Source of the DNA: Bradyrhizobium paxllaeri
GTDB taxonomy: Bacteria; Pseudomonadota; Alphaproteobacteria; Rhizobiales; Xanthobacteraceae
Reading direction: 5' to 3'
Assembly (NCBI RefSeq): GCF_001693515.2
Contig: NZ_CP042968.1
Location: 5,022,001 to 5,086,000, forward strand
Length of the DNA: 64,000 nucleotides
Shown: positions 55,948-64,000 of the stretch, piece after piece
How the letters are laid out: the number at the start of each line of letters is the position of its first letter
Numbering within the stretch: the stretch's first letter is position 1
The notes under the pieces: model-generated
What the model was told of the DNA's origin: nothing
The model's input: only the letters and a program-made list of their open reading frames with translations
Database searches by the model: none
Translations under genes and position numbers: made by a program

Positions 55948-56264
55948 AATAATCGCCCAACAGCACATCAGCTTCCGGATCACCTGAATGTTGGGAGCAT
56001 GCGATCGCGACGAACCGCTCCTCATAACGGGCGCCGTAACAACGACATCTTTGGACGCGCGGCCGGCTATCGACCACGCTCTCTGAAGGATGCCGGTCGA
56101 GCGTCTCGCGTGAATCCTCGAGAGGTCTTTAGGTGCCTTAGCCGGCCATATTCGAAATAGAAACACCTGTTCGAAATTAGTTTGGCTCATTATTGCGAGG
56201 CCGGGCACTTGTACACGAACAGCACGGTCGCCTTGTTTATCCGCCTGCCCGCAGCCTTTGTGAG
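55948..56264. other. Divergent spacer between nopE1 and the nopA operon
   Basis: About 320 bases separating two tts boxes that point in opposite directions; no gene. Confidence 0.5.
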
Positions 56265-56303
56265 ACTCGTCAGCTTCTCGAAAGGTAATCCTCCTAGGAT
56301 GAG
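56263..56303 (+). promoter_or_regulatory. tts box of the nopA-rhcV operon
   Basis: GACTCGTCAGCTTCTCGAAA then GGTAATCCTCCTAGGATGAG, near-perfect, about 65 bases before the first gene. Confidence 0.92.
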
Positions 56304-56366
56304 AGTGCTGATCTCTAGGCGATGAGTCGTCTATTGAGCGTAGTGGAGTGAACACAGGAGAATGCG

Positions 56367-56654
56367 ATGATTGGAGAAATGATTGGAAGCGCCGCTGGTG
56401 GATGGCTCGGTGGACCGTCGGGAGCGGCGATTGGTTCCGCTGTCGGTGGGGCACTCGACCACGCGTTCGAGAAAGTTATTCACAATTTGGAGCCTGAGAA
56501 GGCTGATGCTGACAAGGTCGCCAAGGATAATGGCCCTGCCGCAGGAAGCACCCCCCAGTGTAACCACGGCAACGGCGAATTGACGCTCTTGAATGGCGCG
56601 CCCGGCGCGCATGTAATGATTTCATTTCCTGCCGTCGTTACCCCAGCTGGTTAG
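56367..56654 (+). CDS. 95-aa small T3SS protein with glycine-zipper helix
   Basis: First gene after the tts box. The N-terminal half (GSAAGGWLGGPSGAAIGSAV, then GGALDHAFEKV) is a glycine-zipper-like helix that could insert in membranes or oligomerise; the C-terminal half is polar with NGELTLLNGAPGAHVM. Size and place fit a small secreted Nop protein (NopH in B. japonicum, as far as I recall; NopC holds this place in NGR234). AGGAGAATGCG precedes the ATG. Confidence 0.65.
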   Translation: MIGEMIGSAAGGWLGGPSGAAIGSAVGGALDHAFEKVIHNLEPEKADADKVAKDNGPAAGSTPQCNHGNGELTLLNGAPGAHVMISFPAVVTPAG

Positions 56655-56706
56655 GGTGAGGCAGGTCATCAGTACCACTAACTTCCAAACAGAAAGGTGA
56701 GTCGAT

Positions 56707-56913
56707 ATGGTTTCTCCCGTTGGCGGTTCCCCCGCCCCATCTGAAGTCGCCACGAATCAGCAAACCGGCGCTACGGGGGCTGGCGATTTCGCCGCGCAGC
56801 TCGCCGAGCTCGAGCGTGTCAGCAAACAAGCTCAGGCCAACAGCATCGTGATGCGCAGAATTACGACCGAGCTCTCGTCCGAAAAGAAGGTTGCCGACGA
56901 GCGAGTTAGTTAG
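56707..56913 (+). CDS. nopA: NopA, probable T3SS pilus/needle subunit
   Basis: 68-aa protein without signal peptide: polar start (VSPVGGSPAPSEVATNQQTG) and an amphipathic helical rest (FAAQLAELERVSKQAQANSI, VMRRITTELSSEKKVADERV). Size, helix pattern and place directly before the SctD gene agree with NopA. Preceded by AAAGGTG. Two hairpins follow it, which would favour abundant short pilin transcripts. The name rests on synteny more than sequence. Confidence 0.62.
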   Translation: MVSPVGGSPAPSEVATNQQTGATGAGDFAAQLAELERVSKQAQANSIVMRRITTELSSEKKVADERVS

Positions 56914-56919
56914 CGCGCT

Positions 56920-57012
56920 GCAAGAGGGGCGCATGGCCGCTCTTTTGGCGTGCTGGATGCTCTCTACAGCCTGACGAATTCGGAACCAGCCGTACGGCAA
57001 TGCCGTACGGCT
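56920..57012 (+). terminator. Two hairpins after nopA (attenuator)
   Basis: First: AAGAGGGGC / GCCGCTCTT with a short loop and TTTTGG at about 56921-56947. Second: AGCCGTACGGCA / TGCCGTACGGCT, a perfect 12-base stem with one unpaired base at 56988-57012, made of the palindrome GCCGTACGGC twice. They stand between the pilin gene and the rest of the operon and probably reduce read-through. Confidence 0.6.
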
Positions 57013-57036
57013 TCTCGTTGCTTGAGGAGACTCTCC

Positions 57037-57924
57037 GTGAATGAACCGGCCTCCGTTCATTTCGAAGTGCTATCGGGGATCTATTCCGGAGTGACCGGTG
57101 AAGCGCCCGTCGGAACGAGCCTTATCGGAAGTGGCCTCGATGCCGATATCGTCTTCGTCGAACAGGGGCTCGAGCCCAATCACTTCCGTCTCACCCCCCT
57201 GCACGATTCGATGGAGATCGAGGCTCTAGCAGCCGGACTCAGCATAGAAGGAAGCGGAGATATTGCCGTAGGCAAGCGGGTTGTTATTTCTCTTCCTGCC
57301 GTCGTTCATGCGGGCGCGATGTCCATTCGCTGCACACAGGATTCGGCGCAAGGATCAATCGGCCTGTCGCGTGTCGCGATAATAGCAGTCGCCTTGGTCT
57401 TGCTGAGCTCTGTCGGGATCGCCACTCTTGCGATCAGCTTTCTCTTTGACGGCAGTGCCGGTGCACTGAGCCCCGGTGCGCCCCCTATCGCAGCACTTCC
57501 ACCCAAGCTGACGCTCACCGGTCCTGATGATCGCCCCCTCAATGCGGCCGCCGCACAGTTGCAAGAGGAGATTAACAAGGCGGGACTTCTCAATATTAAA
57601 ATCGGTTCTGGGCTAGGTGTGGTCTGCGCCGAGGGCACCGTGACGCCTGCGTCAGTCAGTAGATGGCAGGAGGTTCAGCAACGGTTCGATCAGCATACGA
57701 ACGGGTCGCTGACACTCGTAAATGGAGTGATTGTGAAGGAGGATAAGCCGCCCTCCTCAATTGCTGTCCAGGCGGTGTGGCGCGGACCCCACCCCTATCT
57801 TCTTATTGGTGGCCAAAAGTACTTCGTGGGCGCGCTGTTGAACGACGGATGGACGGTCGATCGAATCGAGGCGGGACGTGTACTGCTCAGCCGGAATGGA
57901 CGGCTTGCTGCTCTCCCCTATTAG
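57037..57924 (+). CDS. SctD-type inner-membrane ring protein (Y4yQ-like)
   Basis: 295-aa protein with an N-terminal FHA-like cytoplasmic domain (VHFEVLSGIYSGVTGEAPVG, DADIVFVEQGLEPNHFRL), one transmembrane helix (about 112-137, VAIIAVALVLLSSVGIATLA), and a periplasmic part with a BON-like ring domain (KLTLTGPDDRPLNAAAAQL, GSGLGVVCAEGTVTPASVSR). GTG at 57037 follows GAGGAG. It corresponds to SctD/YscD, called y4yQ in NGR234, and pairs with NolT. Confidence 0.82.
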   Translation: MNEPASVHFEVLSGIYSGVTGEAPVGTSLIGSGLDADIVFVEQGLEPNHFRLTPLHDSMEIEALAAGLSIEGSGDIAVGKRVVISLPAVVHAGAMSIRCTQDSAQGSIGLSRVAIIAVALVLLSSVGIATLAISFLFDGSAGALSPGAPPIAALPPKLTLTGPDDRPLNAAAAQLQEEINKAGLLNIKIGSGLGVVCAEGTVTPASVSRWQEVQQRFDQHTNGSLTLVNGVIVKEDKPPSSIAVQAVWRGPHPYLLIGGQKYFVGALLNDGWTVDRIEAGRVLLSRNGRLAALPY

Positions 57925-57954
57925 AGCTCCACCGCCGCAGGAAAGGAAAACATC

Positions 57955-58479
57955 ATGACCAAGCTGCCCCAGCATCCTGTCGGACTTGGCACCTCTTCGC
58001 AAAGGCTCAACACCCATGACCATGAGCCAGCGAACAAGCCGGCCCTGCCTCAAGTCCATAATTTAGAGATCCATGGCACCGATGGCGGTGGCGAGAAGAG
58101 GCACGGGTCGGTTTGGCCGGATACCGAGGCGCCGGATCTGCAAATCGAGGCCGCGCTTGATGTAAACGATATCGATGCCGTCTCGCGTGTCAGTCTCAAC
58201 GAGAGGCGCGTACGGATAGCTGAGATCGATCCCCGTGCAGCACTCGCTTCACTTTATGGCCGCAACCTCGCAACTGGCCTGCTCTCCTTCGTGACACCAC
58301 GCCTGCGTGATCCGGACGTGCTGCGAGCAGAGAATCATAGTGTTCTTCTGGAGCGCTTGGCCGATAGGCTTCGGGCCGAACCGGAGGATTCGGCGCGTGA
58401 AGGGACCGACGCCCTGCAGCAGGAGCTCCGGCGGCTCATCCTGCTCCGGCAGAACCAAAACAGCTTAATTGGGAGCTAG
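57955..58479 (+). CDS. Conserved tts-operon protein of unknown role
   Basis: 174-aa soluble protein; helical C-terminal half (LERLADRLRAEPEDSAREGT, then LQQELRRLILLRQNQNSLI). Lies between the SctD and the TPR chaperone genes; GAAAGGAAAA precedes the ATG. Probably a T3SS accessory or early substrate. I do not recognise a domain. Confidence 0.65.
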   Translation: MTKLPQHPVGLGTSSQRLNTHDHEPANKPALPQVHNLEIHGTDGGGEKRHGSVWPDTEAPDLQIEAALDVNDIDAVSRVSLNERRVRIAEIDPRAALASLYGRNLATGLLSFVTPRLRDPDVLRAENHSVLLERLADRLRAEPEDSAREGTDALQQELRRLILLRQNQNSLIGS

Positions 58480-58480
58480 C

Positions 58481-58909
58481 ATGATCGACTCGGGCGGAGC
58501 GCAGTTCGCCAGTCCACCGCCGCCGGCCGATGCTTCCAAAACGGGCGATGTCCTGCCAATCTCCGGGCAGGAGCGCGATTTGGTCTGCGCAATATCCTTC
58601 GTCCACCTCGCGTGTGGACAGAGCGCACGAGCTCTCGCTCTGTTGCGGCTCATTGCCCATGACTACTCGCAAGACGTCGACCTGCTTCGCATTCTTACCT
58701 ATGCTCTCATTTCGGAGGGCTTTGGCGATGAAGCACTTGCGGTGCTTGATAGACTAGACACGCTTGACGACGAGCCCTCCTCGCGTCTGCCTTTGACGCT
58801 TCTCCGCAGTCACGCGCTACGACGGGCTGGCCGTATGGACGAGGCGCGGGCAGTCTTTCAAGACTATGTGTCCTTGCGTGGCAGGACAGCCCCAACGCAA
58901 CAACAATAA
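58481..58909 (+). CDS. TPR-like T3SS chaperone (SctG/HrpG-like position)
   Basis: 142-aa helical protein with tetratricopeptide-like units (DLVCAISFVHLACGQSARAL, ILTYALISEGFGDEALAVLD, LLRSHALRRAGRMDEARAVF). The ATG at 58481 follows GGGAGC; the earlier ATG at 58469 lies inside the previous gene. It probably keeps a pilin or translocator soluble before export. Starts one base after the preceding stop and lies 11 bases before rhcV. Confidence 0.75.
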   Translation: MIDSGGAQFASPPPPADASKTGDVLPISGQERDLVCAISFVHLACGQSARALALLRLIAHDYSQDVDLLRILTYALISEGFGDEALAVLDRLDTLDDEPSSRLPLTLLRSHALRRAGRMDEARAVFQDYVSLRGRTAPTQQQ

Positions 58910-58920
58910 GAAGGCTCTCC

Positions 58921-61038
58921 ATGGCACACCTTCTTCGTAAGCTTATCGTGCGCGCGCCATTCCACCCGGATTTCATGGTCGCGTTCATGCTGCTTCTGGC
59001 AATCGGAATGATGATCATGCCGGTGCCGATCGTCGTGGTCGACATGCTGATCGGCTTCAATCTGGGCTTTGCCGTATTGCTGCTGATGGTTGCTCTGTAT
59101 CTCAGCACGCCACTGGATTTCTCGTCCCTGCCCGGCGTTATCCTGATCTCTACCGTCTTTCGTCTGGCGCTGACCATCGCGACGACGCGGCTGATTCTCG
59201 CTGAAGGAGACGCCGGCAGTATCATTCATACCTTCGGTGAGTTCGTGATATCAGGGAATATCGCAGTCGGAATTGTTATATTTCTGATCGTGACCATGGT
59301 GCAGTTCATGGTTCTCGCGAAGGGAGCCGAGCGCGTTGCTGAAGTCTCAGCACGATTCACGCTCGACGCTCTGCCAGGCAAGCAGATGGCTATCGACGCG
59401 GAGCTACGCAACGGTCATATCGATCAGCACGAGGCACGAAGCCGGCGAGCTTCACTGGAGCGAGAAAGCCAACTTCACGGTGCAATGGATGGCGCCATGA
59501 AGTTCGTGAAAGGGGATGCCATTGCCGGCCTCATAGTCATCTGCATCAACATGCTGGGAGGAATCAGCATCGGACTGCTCTCCAAGGGCATGTCCGTCGA
59601 TGAGGCGTTGCATCAATATACGCTGCTCACCATCGGCGATGCGCTGATTTCTCAGATTCCGGCGCTCCTCCTATCGGTTACGGCCGCAACCATCGTCACA
59701 CGTGTAAATGGTCCTTCCAAGCTCAAGCTTGGTGCCGATATCATCAACCAACTCACGGCCAGTACCCAGGCATTGCGGCTAGCGGCCGGTGTCTTACTTC
59801 TCATGGGGCTGATACCTGGTTTCCCCTTGCCCCCGTTTCTCATGCTGGCCGCACTTTTTGCCGGGGCAAGCTATGTCAAAGGCGGTGTGCAAGGCGCGAA
59901 CACGGGCTCCAAGACCGGCGCCAACCTTAGTGCTCCGACCTCAACACCAGCGCAGGCTCAAAGGCAAACCATACCTGCGGAAGCGCTTCCGGTCGCGGTT
60001 TTCTTTGCACCTAACCTGGTAAACGCGATTGATAGAGAGGAAGTTGAGCAGCACATCGCTCGCATTTCGGCACTGGTTTCAGCCGATCTTGGCATTACGA
60101 TCCCCCGCATTCCAGTCCAGGTTGATCAACGTTTGGCCCAATCCGAGTTCAGGCTAGATGTGGAAGGGGTGCCGGTTGAACGGGATCGAGTCGATCCGAC
60201 GCAGCTCGTGCTCACCGACGACCGAGCGAACATTGAATTGAGTGGCATCCCATATCGGCAAGATCCAGACGCCGACCGGATCTGGATCGAACAGAGCCAT
60301 GCACCAGCTCTCAAAGCGGCCGGGATCGGGCATCACCGTCCGAGCGAAATCATCGCCCTGCGCGTCAGTTCCGTACTGACGCGATATGCGCAGCGCTTGG
60401 TAGGCATTCAAGAGACGCGACAATTGCTTGCCCGGATGGAGCAGGAATATGCCGACCTGGTGAAGGAAGTGCTACGCACGACTCCAGTTCCTCGGATCGC
60501 CGATGTCCTGCGGCGCCTGCTCGACGAGGGCATCCCGATTCGTAACACACGGCTGGTCTTGGAAGCGTTCGCCGAATGGAGCGAACGCGAGCAAAACGCC
60601 GTCCTGCTCACCGAATATGTTCGCTCAGGCCTAAGACGGCAGATCTGCTTTCGCCATGCCAACGCCCACCGTGTTCTACCCGCCTTTATCGTCGAACGTG
60701 AAACTGAGGATGTAATTCGCAGTGCGGTTCGAGAGACTACCGTCGGGCCGTACCTCGCGCTGGAGGACCGGCATACCGAGATGTTGCTGTCGCAACTGCG
60801 CCAGATTCATTCAGGCGTGCCAGCAGGCCAGAGCCAGCCCGTCATCCTGAGTTCGCTGGATATCCGACGCTTCGTCCGCGGCTTCCTCACCCGCAACGGG
60901 ATCGATCTTCCTGTTCTGTCTTATCAGGATCTCGCCTCCGATTTCACGGTACAGCCGGTCGGGTCGCTCAAGCTTACAGGTGCCAAGGAAAAAGCTCCGA
61001 CAGGAGAACAACGCACCCTGCTTGCCACAAACGGTTAA
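58921..61038 (+). CDS. rhcV: RhcV, major export gate protein (SctV)
   Basis: 705-aa SctV/FlhA-family protein. Eight transmembrane segments in the first 330 residues (FMVAFMLLLAIGMMIMPVPI, LIGFNLGFAVLLLMVALYLS); the conserved cytoplasmic loop LVLAKGAERVAEVSARFTLD-type and DALPGKQMAIDAELRNG (FHIPEP region); and a large cytoplasmic ring domain ending in VLSYQDLASDFTVQPVGSLK. Complete. It is the main gate for substrate selection and the largest gene of the operon. Confidence 0.95.
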   Translation: MAHLLRKLIVRAPFHPDFMVAFMLLLAIGMMIMPVPIVVVDMLIGFNLGFAVLLLMVALYLSTPLDFSSLPGVILISTVFRLALTIATTRLILAEGDAGSIIHTFGEFVISGNIAVGIVIFLIVTMVQFMVLAKGAERVAEVSARFTLDALPGKQMAIDAELRNGHIDQHEARSRRASLERESQLHGAMDGAMKFVKGDAIAGLIVICINMLGGISIGLLSKGMSVDEALHQYTLLTIGDALISQIPALLLSVTAATIVTRVNGPSKLKLGADIINQLTASTQALRLAAGVLLLMGLIPGFPLPPFLMLAALFAGASYVKGGVQGANTGSKTGANLSAPTSTPAQAQRQTIPAEALPVAVFFAPNLVNAIDREEVEQHIARISALVSADLGITIPRIPVQVDQRLAQSEFRLDVEGVPVERDRVDPTQLVLTDDRANIELSGIPYRQDPDADRIWIEQSHAPALKAAGIGHHRPSEIIALRVSSVLTRYAQRLVGIQETRQLLARMEQEYADLVKEVLRTTPVPRIADVLRRLLDEGIPIRNTRLVLEAFAEWSEREQNAVLLTEYVRSGLRRQICFRHANAHRVLPAFIVERETEDVIRSAVRETTVGPYLALEDRHTEMLLSQLRQIHSGVPAGQSQPVILSSLDIRRFVRGFLTRNGIDLPVLSYQDLASDFTVQPVGSLKLTGAKEKAPTGEQRTLLATNG

Positions 61039-61062
61039 CAGAGCACAGCAGTCGCTTGTGAG

Positions 61063-61662
61063 ATGGACGGCATGAATTCACCAACAACAACGTTCGCTGC
61101 TCGATTGTATGCGTTTCATCCGCCCTCGGGCTTAACTCTCCTCGCTTTATTCGCCACTCTTGTGCTTGGTGGTTGCGCCAGTTTGGATCACCAAGCTACC
61201 TCAGTTCAAGAGACGCCGCGGCCAGAGTTGCTGGGCGCCAAGGACATCGATCCTGCTATGCGCGAGCGCATTGCACACGCCCTCCTCCGAGTTTCGGACG
61301 AGGAGAGTTTGCGTGAGACGCTGAAGCGAAAGCCAGACAACGTCGATGCGGCAATCTCGCTTACGCAGGCCCTTATGGCACAGAATCGCGCGGGTGAAGC
61401 ACTTGAGGTAACCGACAAGATCTTGCTTGCAGTTCCTGGTGATTTGCGTGCCCTGAACGCAAAAGGGGTGGCCCTCGACTCCCAGGGGCGTCATAATGAG
61501 GCACAAGCGCTATATCGCGAGGCTCTCGCAGCCGCCCCAGGCAATCAGATGTTACGCAACAATCTTGGCCTATCGCTCGCACTTGCTGGGAATGCCGATA
61601 CCGGATCTGACAGCCTACAACCGCTTTCGCACGAGCCGCGTGCGCTGCCGCGTTCGCCATAG
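61063..61662 (+). CDS. TadD-like TPR lipoprotein, C-terminus lost by frameshift
   Basis: 199-codon frame. Signal with lipobox (LTLLALFATLVLGGCASLDH), then TPR units (NVDAAISLTQALMAQNRAGE, DLRALNAKGVALDSQGRHNE, GNQMLRNNLGLSLALAGNAD). TadD-type proteins continue with further repeats starting PRVRHSVALAY; here that phrase is read in the next frame (VRHSVALA, stop at 61676), so a small indel near 61655 truncated the protein. In NGR234 the gene y4yS holds this place. It may still be partly functional. Confidence 0.75.
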   Translation: MDGMNSPTTTFAARLYAFHPPSGLTLLALFATLVLGGCASLDHQATSVQETPRPELLGAKDIDPAMRERIAHALLRVSDEESLRETLKRKPDNVDAAISLTQALMAQNRAGEALEVTDKILLAVPGDLRALNAKGVALDSQGRHNEAQALYREALAAAPGNQMLRNNLGLSLALAGNADTGSDSLQPLSHEPRALPRSP

Positions 61663-61708
61663 CGTGGCCTTGGCGTAGAACGCCGGATCGTACACGCTAA
61701 ACGCCTGC

Positions 61709-61740
61709 GCGTCAGCTAGTCGTCAGCTAGGCTGACTATC
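61709..61740 (+). promoter_or_regulatory. tts box of nopP
   Basis: GCGTCAGCTAGTCGTCAGCT then AGGCTGACT, of the GTCAGC-N4-GTCAGCT variety also seen before nolB, about 75 bases before the nopP start. Confidence 0.82.
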
Positions 61741-61808
61741 AACTTCGCGGTGCCCGACGAGCCTGAACTCCGTGCGAGAGCACTTCACCGATAGGAAACC
61801 CAATCACC

Positions 61809-62669
61809 ATGTATGGCCGAATCAATAGCTCCGCCGGCGCTTCCGACGCTGATGAAATCAGACAATCCGCCACCAACCACGCGCAATCTGATGCAGACAG
61901 CCAACGCTTTGCGGACATGTTTGCTGGGATGCACATAGCGGCGCCGAGGGCTAGCTCGTCGGGAGCAAACCCCTCGTACTCCCTCGTTCGCCGACCTCCT
62001 GTGGTGGAGATCAAAAAGTCTGAATTTGCAGAAAAGGTGAAGGGCTTTTATGGCGATGAAATCGGGGATATCGCCGCGAAATCACAGCAATACTCGCTTC
62101 CCGTATCCTCGAAAGCCGCACGCACAGCACAAGTTGCCTATGACCACGGCACGAAATCTGGTTCGAAAGACGCACGCTATTTCAGCTATCAATTAGGCAA
62201 CAAGAGTGTAGGACTCCTGCGAACGGAAGGCGGAGCTTGCATGAGTAATGTGTTCAAAGATGAAGAGGCACGCGCGCGCTGGCGGGAACAGTTTCCCGAA
62301 CGGACCGAACTCACATCCACTGTAGATTTTCGGGTTACTCATCCTCTCGTGGAGAACGCAGGCGATATTCTTTTGGAACATCAGCTTCGGCTCGACGGCG
62401 AACGGCCTTTGCTCCTCTCTCATGCTGTCAACGACGACGCGAAAGCCCGTGCACGGGCGTTGGGTTTTGTTGAGGTGAGTGACTCGATGATGGTGCTTGA
62501 CCCTACCAAGCACCCTAACAAGTGGACGAAGAATGATGATGGTGAATGGCAGCGGAAAAACAAGCCTCCATTGTATCTTAAAGCTACTGACACTAGCGGC
62601 AGTGATACCGGAGGGGCCCAGCTTGCTCCAAATACCACGCCAGATTGGGACGACGATGACTTCATGTAG
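61809..62669 (+). CDS. nopP: NopP, type III effector
   Basis: 286-aa protein matching the NopP effector family of soybean rhizobia: start MYGRINSSAGASDADEIRQS, central DARYFSYQLGNKSVGLLRTE, and the acetyltransferase-like VENAGDILLEHQLRLDGERP then ARARALGFVEVSDSMMVLDP. No signal peptide; Ser-rich N-terminus suitable for T3SS. The acidic tail DWDDDDFM is conspicuous. In soybean NopP variants decide compatibility with Rj2 plants. Preceded by its own tts box. Confidence 0.88.
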   Translation: MYGRINSSAGASDADEIRQSATNHAQSDADSQRFADMFAGMHIAAPRASSSGANPSYSLVRRPPVVEIKKSEFAEKVKGFYGDEIGDIAAKSQQYSLPVSSKAARTAQVAYDHGTKSGSKDARYFSYQLGNKSVGLLRTEGGACMSNVFKDEEARARWREQFPERTELTSTVDFRVTHPLVENAGDILLEHQLRLDGERPLLLSHAVNDDAKARARALGFVEVSDSMMVLDPTKHPNKWTKNDDGEWQRKNKPPLYLKATDTSGSDTGGAQLAPNTTPDWDDDDFM

Positions 62670-62704
62670 ACTGGTCCGAAGAAGATAGATGACGCGAAGC
62701 GAGA

Positions 62705-62915
62705 CCGGATTGCCAGTGGGTCACAATACCCGTTTTATGTCTCGCCATGCAGCACTTCAGGTTGCTCAAGAAGAGTCATCGCGTACACGGCCCTCACCCG
62801 CGCTAAGCGTTGGTTTTGCTGGTCGGACAAAAGAGCGAGCCGGCTATTCTCATCGAGAGCCGGCAAATCGAGCGGCTATGGTTCAGCTTGCGAAATCCTC
62901 TCGGGGCAGCTCACC
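62705..62915 (+). pseudogene. RecD/TraA-type helicase C-terminal remnant
   Basis: Three frames in succession give PVLCLAMQHFRLLKKS, YTALTRAKRW and VLLVGQKSEPAILIE then RQIERLWFSLRNPLG. The intact order (a QH-LL-K block, YTxxTRAKR, VVLVGQK) is the last part of SF1 helicases in RecD-like proteins and conjugative relaxases. Frameshifted and isolated. Confidence 0.6.
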
Positions 62916-63006
62916 AAGGTTCCGTGAGTGCCCGCTCGCCGATGCGCCCAGTGGATGTCAGAAAGGATCTCCGAGCAGGTTCTGTGAGTTACCTTACCGA
63001 GAAGAC

Positions 63007-63330
63007 TCACATAACGAGCGAGAGGACGATTACCCCCTGAACTATTGTACAACTGCTTGATAGGTCGCAATGGACCTTGACGACCATGGCGTATTCAACG
63101 TCCGGCTCGTCCGAGCCGAGTTGAACAGGCGTTTGCACACGTCCGCCTTCACCCAATCGCGGAAACGTGTACACGCTACTCCAGTGGCCGAAAGCGCGCG
63201 GCAGATCGCGCGAAGGACGCCCGGGCGCGCGATACATGACACCGCCGCGACAAACATCCGCTGTCCTTGCCGCTCCCACCGGGATCGCTCGGTTTGCCGA
63301 GATGCAGCGTTCCATCTTCGTCAATTGGAC
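63007..63330 (-). pseudogene. IS5-family transposase remnant
   Basis: Reverse strand, across frames: GRPSRDLPRAFGHWSSVYT, then RFRDWVKADVCKRLF and SDEPDVEYAMVVKVH. This is the N-terminal half of IS5-type OrfA with at least two frameshifts. A different IS5 relic lies at 15925-16297. Confidence 0.72.
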
Positions 63331-63429
63331 GTCAATCTCGTTCCATCCGAAGCTTGGATCACAACCGAGCCCCGATGAGAATCCTAAAATCCCAACAGGC
63401 CCTAGCGCCTGGATTTAGGACTTTCATCC

Positions 63430-63974
63430 ACACGGCGCCGAGACGTAAAGGCCCACGAGCGTCGCTCACCTTGGCCACCAAGTGCGGATCGGTCGAGAGC
63501 TTGAACGTCTCCAGCCGGTGCGGCTGGAGTTCGAAGGCTCGCCAGATGCCTTGCGCCGTCGACACCGACAACCCGTTGACGTTCGCCATGTCGCGCGAAC
63601 TCCAATGGGTGGCGTTCTCGGGGGCATTTCTCCAGCGTCCGCACGACCACCGCGTCGATGCGAGAATCGTCAATCGTGCGCGGCGCCACGGAACGTGGCT
63701 CGTCGTGCAGCCCGGCCACGCGCCGCTTCACCAAACGATACTGCCATTTGCCTACTGTCTGCGTGTCCAGGTCCAACTCGGCCGCCACTTCCTCGTTCTG
63801 ACCGCCCTCCGCCCAGGTCAGCACGATCCGGGCTCTCAGAGCCAGCGCTAGCGCGTTCTTTCGCTGCATTGTCAGCGACTTCATTTCGGCACGCTCGTCA
63901 TCGCTTTGTATCAAGGGCGCAAGTGGCTGGACCGCGATCAGACCTCCGCCCCTGTTGCCAGCGCTCTTTCGCAC
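63430..63974 (-). pseudogene. IS630-family transposase, frameshifted and truncated
   Basis: The reverse frame carries APLIQSDDERAEMKSLTMQR, NALALALRARIVLTWAEGGQ and VGKWQYRLVKRRVAGLHDEP, the N-terminal helix-turn-helix part of IS630. At about 63630 the continuation moves to another frame (ENATHWSSRDMANVNGLSVS, IWRAFELQPHRLETFKLSTD). It stops after VAKVSDARGPL, before the DDE domain. The start lies close to the window end. Confidence 0.85.
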
Positions 63975-64000
63975 AGCGATACGAAGCTACGATTGCGAAC

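Noticed and set aside
55693..56454. 253-codon reverse frame over the nopE1/nopA spacer
   Set aside because: It covers two tts boxes and the start of another gene, is Arg/Ser-rich and resembles nothing.

Overview
The window looks like part of a Bradyrhizobium symbiosis island (chromosomal accessory DNA of a legume nodulator). It holds a nearly complete rhizobial type III secretion (T3SS/tts) locus with its regulator TtsI, secreted proteins of the NopE1, NopA and NopP type, Nod-factor fucosylation genes (noeL, nolK and a NoeI-like methyltransferase), and many insertion sequences and decayed genes. All identifications come from reading the translated sequence; no database search was possible.

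Layout. 1-13.4 kb is mostly IS-rich, decayed DNA: an IS66 end, an Lrp/AsnC regulator, an intact IS256 element, a frameshifted Crp gene cut by an IS66 element, a phosphopantetheinyl transferase and a dead mazEF-like pair. 12.7-15.9 kb is the Nod-factor fucose block. 16.8-21.3 kb is a hipBA-like operon whose regularly spaced operator array is split by a second IS66 element. 22.4-24.3 kb encodes an SKWP-repeat effector candidate, and 25-26.5 kb two P-loop ATPase-like proteins. 27.6-39.4 kb is the T3SS core: ttsI-rhcC2-y4xK-like on the + strand, converging on nolB-nolT-nolU-nolV-rhcN-sctO-rhcQ-R-S-T-U on the - strand. 39.4-47.5 kb is a rearranged stretch with a decayed rhcC1, an 875-aa effector candidate, a second IS256 copy, a duplicated nolB start, the intact rhcC1 and a 249-aa effector candidate. 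47.7-52.4 kb carries an IS481-type element and two M16 peptidases. 53.3-62.7 kb is the second T3SS block: a small secreted protein, nopE1, a nopA-rhcV operon and nopP. The last 1.3 kb is transposase and helicase debris.

How it works together. TtsI, normally switched on by flavonoids and NodD, should bind the tts boxes. Good tts boxes are visible before nolB, the 875-aa effector, the 249-aa effector, the 71-aa secreted protein, nopE1, the nopH/nopA operon and nopP, with a degenerate one before the SKWP gene. The export apparatus (RhcR, S, T, U, V), the ATPase group (RhcN, NolV, SctO), the cytoplasmic ring (RhcQ), the basal body (NolT, SctD) and a Tad-type secretin (RhcC2 with RhcC1) would carry pilins and effectors into the plant cell. 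Three proteins (RhcC2, the CpaD-like lipoprotein and a TadD-like TPR lipoprotein) resemble Tad pilus parts.
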